Positions 23,909 to 31,298 of a stretch of 38,296 nucleotides of DNA are shown here, piece by piece (within the stretch, counting starts at the first letter, position 1; each line of letters starts with the position of its first letter). A program made the translations under genes and the position numbers. The stretch is from Helicobacteraceae bacterium UBA6016 (lineage in GTDB: Bacteria > Campylobacterota > Campylobacteria > Campylobacterales > UBA6016). The stretch spans positions 1,163 through 39,458 of the forward strand of contig DIZY01000100.1 in the NCBI GenBank assembly GCA_002428055.1, given 5' to 3'. The notes beneath the pieces are model-generated. The model made no database searches and had not been told where the DNA came from. It saw only the letters and a program-made list of their open reading frames with translations.

Positions 23909-24658
23909 TTGGATAATGAATTTGTAGCCTATTCGCCTGAGATGCAAGAGGTAAAAAAATTAATCTCGCTTGTTAAAGGGATTAATGTAAATACCATTAT
24001 TATGGGCGATATCGGCGTCGGCAAAAGCCTTGTAGCCAAAATAATAATTCCGAATGCTATAGTTGTATACGGCGACAAGCCGGAAGATGTGTTAAAAGCG
24101 CTAAAAAACTTTGACGAAATAATTATTGAAGACTTTGAAAAACTTCCAAGCTCTGATTTGCCGCTCACGGAAGGCAAAAAAATAGTAGCCACCGCAAAAA
24201 AAAGAATAAAAGATTCGACTCTTGATAGGCTGTTTGGTATTAAAATAGATATTCCGCCTCTTTCGCAAAGAGGCGGCGATATAGCGGGGCTTACAAAGCA
24301 TTTTTTGTCTAAAGCCAAAAAAGAGCTCGGTATAGAGTCGGATACCGATGTATACTCAGTTACGCCAGATATATCCCAAAATTGCCATAGTCTGAAGCGA
24401 TGCGTATATCAGGCGCTTTTGTGCGGTAGCATATCAAAAGAGCAGCTCGGCTCCATAATGGAAGAGTATTTTTATGCGCACATAGACGATGATGACGAAA
24501 ATTACAAACCGTTTTTGGATATTTTTGATTCCGCCGTTATTAATGCCAATTATAGAAAATTTAAAAGCCAGCTGATGATGTCCTATAAAATGGGAATTAA
24601 TCGAAATACGCTGCGAAAAAAGATATTACAACTAGGCAAGAAGCTCGGCGATGAATAA
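23909..24658 (+). CDS. Degenerate NtrC-family AAA+ protein with Fis-type DNA-binding end, lacking GAFTGA
   Basis: A 249-residue protein resembling a shrunken sigma-54 activator. The Walker A loop G-D-I-G-V-G-K-S (33-40), a Walker B-like I-I-I-E-D-F (71-76), and the post-Walker segment I-P-P-L-S-Q-R-G-G-D-I (115-125, compare L-P-P-L-R-E-R-x-x-D-I) are in family order. A Fis-like helix-turn-helix G-I-N-R-N-T-L-R-K-K-I-L-Q-L (229-242) ends it. Only about 30 residues separate Walker A from Walker B, so the helix carrying the sigma-54-contacting GAFTGA loop is missing; there is no receiver domain. The start is TTG (23909). It overlaps the next gene by 8 bases. Possible roles are a DNA-binding regulator or a competitor of the true sigma-54 activator; function unknown. 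Confidence 0.72.
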   Translation: MDNEFVAYSPEMQEVKKLISLVKGINVNTIIMGDIGVGKSLVAKIIIPNAIVVYGDKPEDVLKALKNFDEIIIEDFEKLPSSDLPLTEGKKIVATAKKRIKDSTLDRLFGIKIDIPPLSQRGGDIAGLTKHFLSKAKKELGIESDTDVYSVTPDISQNCHSLKRCVYQALLCGSISKEQLGSIMEEYFYAHIDDDDENYKPFLDIFDSAVINANYRKFKSQLMMSYKMGINRNTLRKKILQLGKKLGDE

Positions 24659-25358
24659 ACAACCGCTCACGATAAACTATCAAAATTGGATTGAGTATGA
24701 TTATAATCCTTTTTTTGTATTTGGTAAAAATGGCGAACTGCTTACTCTTAATCAACCGGCGCAGTTTCTGATTAGCAAGGTAGACCCAAAAACGCTTTAT
24801 GAGCTTGCCGTTGCCTATGCGAGCCATGACTTTGGATACAAAACTACGATTTTGGATCTGAAATTTGATGTTTTTGGATTTTTTGCCGTTACGGTTGGGT
24901 ATGAATCCGAGGATGAGATAGGTATCAAGCTCTATCAAACACCGTATCTAGGTCCAAAGAAAGTAATATCTATCAAAGAGTGCGAATTTACAAATATATA
25001 TCATATTTTGGATCTTTGCATTATGAGCGTCGGTTCAAAAACAAAAGCGGAGTTTAAAAAGGACATAGACCCCGCTTTGCCTGATTTTAAGCTCTCTCAA
25101 AACGAGTTTGTAAAGGTGCTTACGAGAACATTGGAGAGCTTTGAAGGCTCAAGCGAAATAAAGACAGAACTCAAACTAAAAACGGGAGAGTTTTTGCAGG
25201 TTGCCGGAAAAAGGTTTCAGATAGTAAAGCTCAAGATTACCGGGGATACTAGAGTGACGACAAAAGATGCCCTCATAGAAGAGATAAGTTCAAATATTAA
25301 TGTATTTACTAATTTTGATGAAAAAGAGGCGGTTCTTAATATACCGCTGATACTGTAA
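24651..25358 (+). CDS. Unrecognised protein with PAS-like N-terminus and kinase-like C-terminus
   Basis: A 235-residue soluble protein with no clear family match. Residues about 8-95 look PAS-like (N-P-F-F-V-F-G-K-N-G-E-L-L-T-L-N-Q, typical of a PAS strand-loop-strand start). Residues about 140-235 faintly follow an ATPase domain of a histidine kinase: D-P-A-L-P, then an N-box-like L-S-Q-N-E-F-V-K-V-L, strands E-L-K-L-K-T-G-E, and the end V-L-N-I-P-L-I-L. The phosphoacceptor box and both glycine boxes are absent, so it should not phosphorylate. It overlaps the degenerate NtrC-like gene by 8 bases, indicating coupled translation, and lies 11 bases before glmS. Confidence 0.6.
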   Translation: MNKQPLTINYQNWIEYDYNPFFVFGKNGELLTLNQPAQFLISKVDPKTLYELAVAYASHDFGYKTTILDLKFDVFGFFAVTVGYESEDEIGIKLYQTPYLGPKKVISIKECEFTNIYHILDLCIMSVGSKTKAEFKKDIDPALPDFKLSQNEFVKVLTRTLESFEGSSEIKTELKLKTGEFLQVAGKRFQIVKLKITGDTRVTTKDALIEEISSNINVFTNFDEKEAVLNIPLIL

Positions 25359-25369
25359 AAGGATACGAA

Positions 25370-27190
25370 GTGTGCGGAATAGTCGGATATATAGGCAATA
25401 AAGAAGCAAAAAAAATACTGCTTGACGGACTTTGCGAGCTTGAGTACAGGGGTTACGATTCTGCCGGAATAGCTATTTTGCAAGGTGGCGAAGTATCTTT
25501 GTTTAAAGCTGTTGGCAAGCTATCCAATCTTACGGCGGTGAGCGAAAAATTTAGCTCAAGCGGTTTTGCGATGGGTATCGGGCATACAAGATGGGCGACG
25601 CACGGCAAACCAACAGAGGCAAACGCCCATCCGCATGTAGGTGAAAGTACATTTGTGGTTCATAACGGGATAGTTGAAAATTATGCCGCGCTCAAAGAGG
25701 AGCTGATAAAGGACGGAGTTAACTTTGTTAGCCAGACCGATACGGAAGTTATTGGGTATCTGTTTGAAAAAAATCTCAAAAGCGTTACGGATACGCTTAG
25801 CGCGCTGAAAAAAACGCAAGAGGAGCTTGAGGGCGCTTATGCGGTGCTTATTATCACAAAGAGTGAGCCGGAAAAAATATTCTTTATGAAAAAAGGCTCT
25901 CCGCCGCTACTTATAGGAACATCCAAAAACAATGACGAAGCGTATTTTGCATCAAGCGAGTCGGTGCTTATCGGGCAGGCGGACGGCGCTGTATTTCTAA
26001 AAGAGAACGAATACGGATATGTCAAAAAAGATGAAATAAAGATATTTGATAAAAATGGAGCAGTGAGCCCGGTTATAAAAAAGGTAGAGGGTACAAGGGC
26101 GGGAGCTCAAAAAGAGGGCTTTAGATATTTTATGGAAAAAGAGATTTATGAGCAGTCTGCCGTGCTTGTAGATACGATGATGGGGAGAGTCTCAAAAGAC
26201 AAAATCGTATTTGAAGAGCTGGCTGCTTTGGGTGATTTGGCTAGATTTAGAGAGATAAAGATATGCGCTTGCGGTACCAGCTATCACACGGCTATTGCTG
26301 CATCTTATCTATTTGAGAGAAACTCGCACATAAGATCTTCCGCCGAGATAGCTAGTGAGTTTAGGTATAAAGAGCCGTATCTTTCACAGGATATGCTTTT
26401 TGTGGTCATATCACAAAGCGGAGAGACGGCCGATACGCTAGAGGCGCTAAAAATAGCAAAGGCTGCAGGCCTGACTACTCTTGCCGTGTGTAATGTAGAT
26501 AACTCAACCATAGTAAGAGAGTCTGACGCTTCGATACTTACGAGAGCGGGCATTGAAAAAGGGGTGGCGAGCACCAAGGCGTTTGCTAGCCAGATGCTTA
26601 TTTTTTGGATGATGTCTGTTGTTTTTGGGGTAAATAATAAAGCTATGTGTCAAGATAAGGCTCAAAAAGAGATAGATACGATACTAAGAGCAAAAGATGC
26701 GGTGAGAGTAGAGCCCGCAATGCATGAGAGACTAAAAAGGCTTTCAAAAAGATATTTGCACGGACACGGCTTTTTCTTTATCGGCAGAGATGTATTTTAT
26801 CCTTTGGCTTTAGAGGGAGCTTTAAAATTAAAAGAGATAACATATTTGCACGCAGAGGGGTATCCTGCCGGAGAGATGAAGCATGGACCTATTGCGCTTG
26901 CCGACAGTGAGCTTTTCACAGTTGCTCTTTTGCCTAAAACGCTCCTATATGACAAGACAAAAAGCAACATAGAGGAGCTTTCCGCTAGAGATTCTACGAT
27001 AGTCGCCATTTCGCCTTGCGAATTTGAGATTGCGGACGACTTTGTAAAGACAAAAGAGTGGGAACACTATATGCTTGAATTTTTTGAGATGATGGTTGTA
27101 GTGCAACTTTTGTCCCTTGAGGTGGCAGTTAGACTTGGAAATGATGTAGATATGCCTAGAAATTTGGCAAAAAGCGTAACTGTTGAGTAA
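25370..27190 (+). CDS. glmS: Glutamine-fructose-6-phosphate aminotransferase
   Basis: A 606-residue cytoplasmic enzyme making glucosamine-6-phosphate for peptidoglycan and lipopolysaccharide. The glutaminase domain opens C-G-I-V-G-Y-I-G with Cys1 as nucleophile after Met removal, and carries H-T-R-W-A-T-H-G. Two SIS isomerase domains follow (C-G-T-S-Y-H-T-A, S-Q-S-G-E-T-A-D-T near 345-353, and H-G-P-I-A-L near 500). It ends L-A-K-S-V-T-V-E, the conserved tail. The start is GTG (25370), fixed by the obligatory cysteine at position 2, with AAGGA about 8 bases upstream. Confidence 0.97.
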   Translation: MCGIVGYIGNKEAKKILLDGLCELEYRGYDSAGIAILQGGEVSLFKAVGKLSNLTAVSEKFSSSGFAMGIGHTRWATHGKPTEANAHPHVGESTFVVHNGIVENYAALKEELIKDGVNFVSQTDTEVIGYLFEKNLKSVTDTLSALKKTQEELEGAYAVLIITKSEPEKIFFMKKGSPPLLIGTSKNNDEAYFASSESVLIGQADGAVFLKENEYGYVKKDEIKIFDKNGAVSPVIKKVEGTRAGAQKEGFRYFMEKEIYEQSAVLVDTMMGRVSKDKIVFEELAALGDLARFREIKICACGTSYHTAIAASYLFERNSHIRSSAEIASEFRYKEPYLSQDMLFVVISQSGETADTLEALKIAKAAGLTTLAVCNVDNSTIVRESDASILTRAGIEKGVASTKAFASQMLIFWMMSVVFGVNNKAMCQDKAQKEIDTILRAKDAVRVEPAMHERLKRLSKRYLHGHGFFFIGRDVFYPLALEGALKLKEITYLHAEGYPAGEMKHGPIALADSELFTVALLPKTLLYDKTKSNIEELSARDSTIVAISPCEFEIADDFVKTKEWEHYMLEFFEMMVVVQLLSLEVAVRLGNDVDMPRNLAKSVTVE

Positions 27191-27233
27191 AATATCATAT
27201 ATAATTTGTATTAATTTTTAAAAGGTCGAAAAG

Positions 27234-29090
27234 ATGAGCATAAAAAGAAAGATACTTTTGCGAATAAGTCTGGCTATGACGGTAGCCACGGCTCTTATTA
27301 TAGCTATCGTAGCTTTTCACATCAGATATAGCACGATAGAGTCTGCCAAGCAAAAGGCTACGCTTGTCTCGCAGATAACCAGAGATGCCCTGACGGCCCA
27401 CATGGTGAACGGTATTATGGACAAAAGAGATCTGTTTTTGTCAAATATAGCGCATTTAAAAGGTGTGCAAAAGCTTCGTATCGTAAGGGGTGAGGCTGTT
27501 ATTAAACAGTTCGGTAAAACAAGGGAAAATGAGGGCGCGCTTGATCAGATAGATGTAGATGTGCTAAAAAAAGGCAAGCCGATAGAGGTAATGAACGAAA
27601 ATTTCTTGGAAGCTAGGCTCAGAACCACCATACCATATATAGCCAATGCCGACATAGGCTCTCCAAACTGCATAGAGTGTCATCAAGCGCAAAACGGAGA
27701 GGTGCTTGGCGCCGTTACCATGGAGTTTGATCTCGGTGATATTAAGACGACGGGGATAGAGATAGTTTTAAAAATTATTTTTGTATCGGTCGTTTCGCTC
27801 GGTGTCGTCATCATAATGCTAAATAGATTTTTAAATCCGTATTTGGATTTGTTCACGCAACTAACCGATAAGATAGAGGCGGCAGATAACGGCGATTATA
27901 GTCAAAGAATAGAAACAAAACTAAAAGATGAGGCTGGAGATGCCGCAAAATGGTTTAACGAGTTTATGCAAAAGCTTGAAGATACCTTTAGTCGCATAGA
28001 GCAGAGCATTGGAATGTTTGTTATCAGGGATAGAAACTCAAAACAGCTAGATCCGCTTGTGGAAACCAGAGATGTAGTGGAAGAGCTCTCCGAGATATAC
28101 AAATTTAAGCGAACAATTGAAAATGATGCTCATAAGATGGATGTGTATGATCGTATTGTGACGCTATTTGGCAAACGGTTTAATATTCACAATTTCACAA
28201 TTTATGAAGTAGATACCGAAAAAAATCTACGAAGAGCGTTAATTCAGCAGGGTGAGCATAGCTGTTGCTCTCTTGCTTCGCTAGATAATGCACAGCTTTG
28301 TCGTTCAAACAGAATAGGCAAAGATGTGCTATCCGATGATTTTGAGGGAGTGTGCCAGCAGGCTACCGGATGTGGCGTAAATCCTTATATATGTCTGCCG
28401 ATAGCCATAGGCGGCAAAGTTAGTTTGGTGATTAATATAGTAGTCACAAATGAAGAAGAGAACGATAGGATTAAGTTGTTACTTCCTAGACTTCACAATT
28501 TCCTTAGCGAGGCGACATCTGTCATAGAGTCTAAAAAACTTATGGAAATACTAAGAGAGTCATCCCTTAGAGATGCTATGACTGGGCTATATAATAGAAG
28601 ATTCCTTGAAGAGTATCTAACAAAAGCGATGCCTCAAGCTCTCAGAAACAATAAAAAAGTCGGAATTTTGATGATAGATATGGATCACTTCAAAATGGTA
28701 AACGATACATACGGGCACGACATAGGAGATAGTATTCTGAAAAAACTCTCAAGAACTATCACTGAAAATATTAGAGAGGCAGACCTTGCGGTTAGATACG
28801 GTGGCGAAGAGTTTTTGGTGTTGCTGCATGATGTTGTGGATGAAAACGACATGATGTCGGTTGCGGAAAAACTAAGACTAAAAGTTATGGAGATGAAGGT
28901 AAAAGCCGGTAATGAAGTGCTGCAAAAAACAGTAAGTATCGGTGCGGCTCTTTTCCCTGATTACACAGATAGTGTCTGGAAATGTATCAAATTTGCCGAC
29001 ATCGCTCTTTATAAAGCCAAAGAGAGCGGAAGAAATAAAGTTATCGGCTTTACGGAGGATATGTGGAGTGATGACGGTAGTGGGTACTAA
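27234..29090 (+). CDS. Diguanylate cyclase with periplasmic c-type heme motif, HAMP, Cys-rich GAF-like domain and GGDEF
   Basis: A 618-residue membrane c-di-GMP synthase. TM1 is at about 8-30, then a periplasmic domain (31-175) containing the heme-c attachment motif C-I-E-C-H at 146-150, TM2 at about 176-196, HAMP at about 196-250 and a GAF-like region at about 305-440. The last holds six cysteines within about 50 residues (C-C-S-L, L-C-R-S, V-C-Q, G-C-G, I-C-L). The GGDEF domain follows, with G-G-E-E-F at about residue 523; R-E-A-D, five residues before it, is an intact inhibitory I-site. The periplasmic layout resembles heme-c PAS-like sensors known from Geobacter. A redox or gas signal is likely. 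It is a single gene followed by a strong hairpin. Confidence 0.9.
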   Translation: MSIKRKILLRISLAMTVATALIIAIVAFHIRYSTIESAKQKATLVSQITRDALTAHMVNGIMDKRDLFLSNIAHLKGVQKLRIVRGEAVIKQFGKTRENEGALDQIDVDVLKKGKPIEVMNENFLEARLRTTIPYIANADIGSPNCIECHQAQNGEVLGAVTMEFDLGDIKTTGIEIVLKIIFVSVVSLGVVIIMLNRFLNPYLDLFTQLTDKIEAADNGDYSQRIETKLKDEAGDAAKWFNEFMQKLEDTFSRIEQSIGMFVIRDRNSKQLDPLVETRDVVEELSEIYKFKRTIENDAHKMDVYDRIVTLFGKRFNIHNFTIYEVDTEKNLRRALIQQGEHSCCSLASLDNAQLCRSNRIGKDVLSDDFEGVCQQATGCGVNPYICLPIAIGGKVSLVINIVVTNEEENDRIKLLLPRLHNFLSEATSVIESKKLMEILRESSLRDAMTGLYNRRFLEEYLTKAMPQALRNNKKVGILMIDMDHFKMVNDTYGHDIGDSILKKLSRTITENIREADLAVRYGGEEFLVLLHDVVDENDMMSVAEKLRLKVMEMKVKAGNEVLQKTVSIGAALFPDYTDSVWKCIKFADIALYKAKESGRNKVIGFTEDMWSDDGSGY

Positions 29091-29101
29091 AATACTAAAA
29101 T

Positions 29102-29140
29102 AAAAAAAGGAGGGGTTAATTTTTGCCCCCCCTTTTTTTT
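29102..29140. terminator. Bidirectional terminator between the diguanylate cyclase and mrp
   Basis: A run of seven A plus GGAGGGG pairs with CCCCCCC plus eight T around a 10-base loop. On the plus strand there is one A-C mismatch; on the minus strand it becomes a G-U pair, so the hairpin works in both directions between the two convergent genes. Confidence 0.8.
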
Positions 29141-29152
29141 AACTATCTGCTG

Positions 29153-30310
29153 TTAGTGGCAGCCGCACCCACCCTCTTTTGCTTTGTTTTCTCCGTCGCC
29201 TGAGCTACAAGCGCTTGATTTACCGTCTAGTCCTATTGTCGGCTGTATAGCTTCGTTTGAAGCGCCACCCTCTTTATTTATCTCTTCTATTTTTGCCCAC
29301 AACGCTGCGGCTGCTTTCATAAATCTTTTCGCACTCTCGGATGTTGGAGCATAGTAAGTGATAGGTTTGCCCTCGTCTCCGCCTATTCTCGTATCCACCT
29401 CGATAGGTATCTGCGCAATTACCTCTGTTTTATACTCTTTGGCAAGCTCTGCTGCCGTGCCTTTGCCAAATATATCGTACTCTTTGCCGCTCTCAGGGCA
29501 GATAAAGCCACTCATATTTTCTACTATGCCGCCCATTGGGATATTGAGCTTTTCAAACATATCAAGACTTCTTTTTGCATCGTCAATAGCTACGGTTTGA
29601 GGAGTGGTAACGACTACGCCGCATGTTACCGGTACGCTTTGCGCTAAAGTTAGCTGTGCATCGCCGGTGCCTGGAGGCATATCTATAACTAGCGCATCTA
29701 GTTCACCCCAATCGATGTCCGTTAAGAGCTGCTGAATTACTTTCATAATCATCGCTCCTCTCCAGATAAGAGACTGCCCCTCTTCCATCATCATACCCAT
29801 ACTCATAACTTCGCATCCTAGTGCGTGTACGGGTTTTACTCTATTTGCTACGACTTCCGGCTGAGAGCCTACTATGCCGAACATTCGAGGTATATTTGGA
29901 CCGTATATGTCTGCATCAAGCACACCTATCTTTTTACCCTGCATTGCAAGAGCTATTGCCAAGTTAGTTGTGGTTGTGGATTTGCCGACTCCGCCCTTGC
30001 CTGAGCTTACCATGATGAAGTTCTTGATATATGGGGCCATATTTTTGCCCTTAGAAGATGTCTCTTTGGGCGTCTGCGGTTGATTGATTTTTAACTCAAA
30101 GTCGCTAATGCCTACAAGCGCCAGTTTGTTTTTGATCTCATCTTTGAGTATCGAAGCTATCTCTTCACTACTTGCAGTTATTTCAAGTTCTATGCAAGGT
30201 TTGTCGCCAAGCTCTATTTTTTTTACAAAACCGAAACTTACGATGTCTTTTGTAAAGCCGGGATATGCTACCTGCGAAAGAGCAGAGCGAATATCGTCTA
30301 CAGTTGCCAT
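29153..30310 (-). CDS. mrp: Mrp/NBP35 (ApbC) family P-loop ATPase, Fe-S cluster carrier
   Basis: A 385-residue cytoplasmic ATPase that holds and delivers iron-sulfur clusters. An N-terminal DUF59/MIP18 domain (about 1-75) precedes the P-loop S-G-K-G-G-V-G-K-S-T (near 106-115), followed by D-A-D-I-Y-G-P-N-I-P and D-M-P-P-G-T-G-D. The cluster-binding CxxC of ApbC is here C-P-E-S (F-I-C-P-E-S-G-K), so the second cysteine is Ser. The C-terminal tail instead carries C-S-S-G and ends G-G-C-G-C-H. The start at 30310 is chosen because AAGGA lies 6 bases upstream; an earlier ATG at 30325 has no such site. rpsO is upstream on the same strand, with its own terminator between. Confidence 0.92.
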   Translation of the reverse strand: MATVDDIRSALSQVAYPGFTKDIVSFGFVKKIELGDKPCIELEITASSEEIASILKDEIKNKLALVGISDFELKINQPQTPKETSSKGKNMAPYIKNFIMVSSGKGGVGKSTTTTNLAIALAMQGKKIGVLDADIYGPNIPRMFGIVGSQPEVVANRVKPVHALGCEVMSMGMMMEEGQSLIWRGAMIMKVIQQLLTDIDWGELDALVIDMPPGTGDAQLTLAQSVPVTCGVVVTTPQTVAIDDAKRSLDMFEKLNIPMGGIVENMSGFICPESGKEYDIFGKGTAAELAKEYKTEVIAQIPIEVDTRIGGDEGKPITYYAPTSESAKRFMKAAAALWAKIEEINKEGGASNEAIQPTIGLDGKSSACSSGDGENKAKEGGCGCH

Positions 30311-30412
30311 AAAAATTCCTTTCAAAATTAATTTTGAGGGATTATACAGCCGGAAACTTTAACTAGGATTATTTTTGTCTTAAATTGTGAGAGTTGATTT
30401 TGGAGTGTGCAG

Positions 30413-30440
30413 AAAAAAGAGGTCGCCCGATTGGACGACC
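30413..30440 (-). terminator. Intrinsic terminator of rpsO
   Basis: On the minus strand an 8-base-pair stem (GGTCGTCC with GGGCGACC, one U-G pair) around an AATC loop is followed by TCTTTTTT. It begins 6 bases after the rpsO stop. Confidence 0.78.
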
Positions 30441-30446
30441 ATTTGA

Positions 30447-30722
30447 TTATACTCTGTCTCTGATGCCCAGAGTAGAGATAACTTCAGAATATTTTTTTGA
30501 ATCTTTTCTTTTTAGGTATCTCATAAGTCTTCTTCTTTGACCGACTAGTTTTAGAAGTCCAAGTCTTGAAGAGTGGTCTTTCGCATTTACCTTAAGGTGT
30601 TCTGTAAGATATACGATTCTCTCTGTTAAAAGAGCTATTTGTACTGCCGGTGAACCGGTGTCTTTTTCGGAATTGCTAAATTTAGCGATTACTTCGCTTT
30701 TTTTTGCCGAATCCAAAGCCAT
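30447..30722 (-). CDS. rpsO: 30S ribosomal protein S15
   Basis: A 91-residue ribosomal protein that binds 16S rRNA in the small-subunit platform. The family signatures D-T-G-S-P-A-V-Q-I-A-L-L-T-E-R-I, L-T-E-H-L-K, and the RNA-binding G-L-L-K-L-V-G-Q-R-R-R-L-M-R-Y-L are all present, and the length is standard. AGGAGGT lies 6 bases before the ATG, the strongest ribosome site in the window. A TATAAT lies at 30763-30768. It is transcribed alone and ends at its own hairpin. Confidence 0.98.
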   Translation of the reverse strand: MALDSAKKSEVIAKFSNSEKDTGSPAVQIALLTERIVYLTEHLKVNAKDHSSRLGLLKLVGQRRRLMRYLKRKDSKKYSEVISTLGIRDRV

Positions 30723-30762
30723 ATTTCGACCTCCTGATTGGTTTAAATTTTTTTGGAACGGG

Positions 30763-30768
30763 ATTATA
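30763..30768 (-). promoter_or_regulatory. -10 box of rpsO
   Basis: TATAAT on the minus strand within TTGGTATAATCC, 40 bases before the rpsO ATG. The -35 position is not well conserved. Confidence 0.5.
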
Positions 30769-30830
30769 CCAATTTGATGCTTAGGCAGTATAAATAATAC
30801 AAAAATTGTTTTGTTTAAACGGAGTATAAA

Positions 30831-30836
30831 TATAAT
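30831..30836 (+). promoter_or_regulatory. -10 box ahead of the Rrf2-flhA run
   Basis: TATAAT at 30831-30836, 42 bases before the Rrf2 ATG, in an A/T-rich stretch. A TTGTTT lies upstream, but its spacing (14 or 19 bases) is off, so -35 recognition is uncertain. Confidence 0.42.
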
Positions 30837-30878
30837 AAAAGGTTAAACTAAAAAAATATTGTATTTGGAAAAACAAAA

Positions 30879-31283
30879 ATGTTGCTAACTAAAGCAAGCG
30901 AATATGCACTCTTATCGATACTTTGCATAAGTGATAGAAAAGAGCCTATAGATGTCGAAAATTTATCGGTTAGACTTGTAATTTCTAGAAGCTTTCTGGC
31001 AAAAATACTCCAAAAGCTCACAAAAGCGGGCATATTGAAATCCTTTAAAGGGGTGAAGGGTGGTTTTATGCTTGCAAAAGGGATTGGCGAGATAACCATG
31101 CTTGACATTATTAAAGCGGTAGAGGATAATCCGGCTACGGTATTTGAGTGTACTAGTGATAGCGGTATTTGCCCAGGTAACAGAGTTGCCGCATGCAGTA
31201 TTTGGCCGACACTAAATAAGCTACAGGTAAAAATAGATGACTTTTTATCCAAAATTACACTTCAAGATATTCTTGTTAAATGA
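30879..31283 (+). CDS. Rrf2-family transcriptional regulator with three conserved cysteines
   Basis: A 134-residue DNA-binding protein. The N-terminal winged helix has the Rrf2 pattern (A-S-E-Y-A-L, then S-R-S-F-L-A-K-I-L-Q-K-L, then G-V-K-G-G-F-M-L-A). Three cysteines follow as C-x6-C-x7-C in E-C-T-S-D-S-G-I-C-P-G-N-R-V-A-A-C, close to the iron-sulfur ligand arrangement of IscR/NsrR. It probably senses Fe-S status, NO or redox state. It is the first gene of a run with flhA (15 bases downstream), and may regulate itself and flhA; no operator was identified. Confidence 0.9.
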   Translation: MLLTKASEYALLSILCISDRKEPIDVENLSVRLVISRSFLAKILQKLTKAGILKSFKGVKGGFMLAKGIGEITMLDIIKAVEDNPATVFECTSDSGICPGNRVAACSIWPTLNKLQVKIDDFLSKITLQDILVK

Positions 31284-31298
31284 TACTAAGGCATAAAG

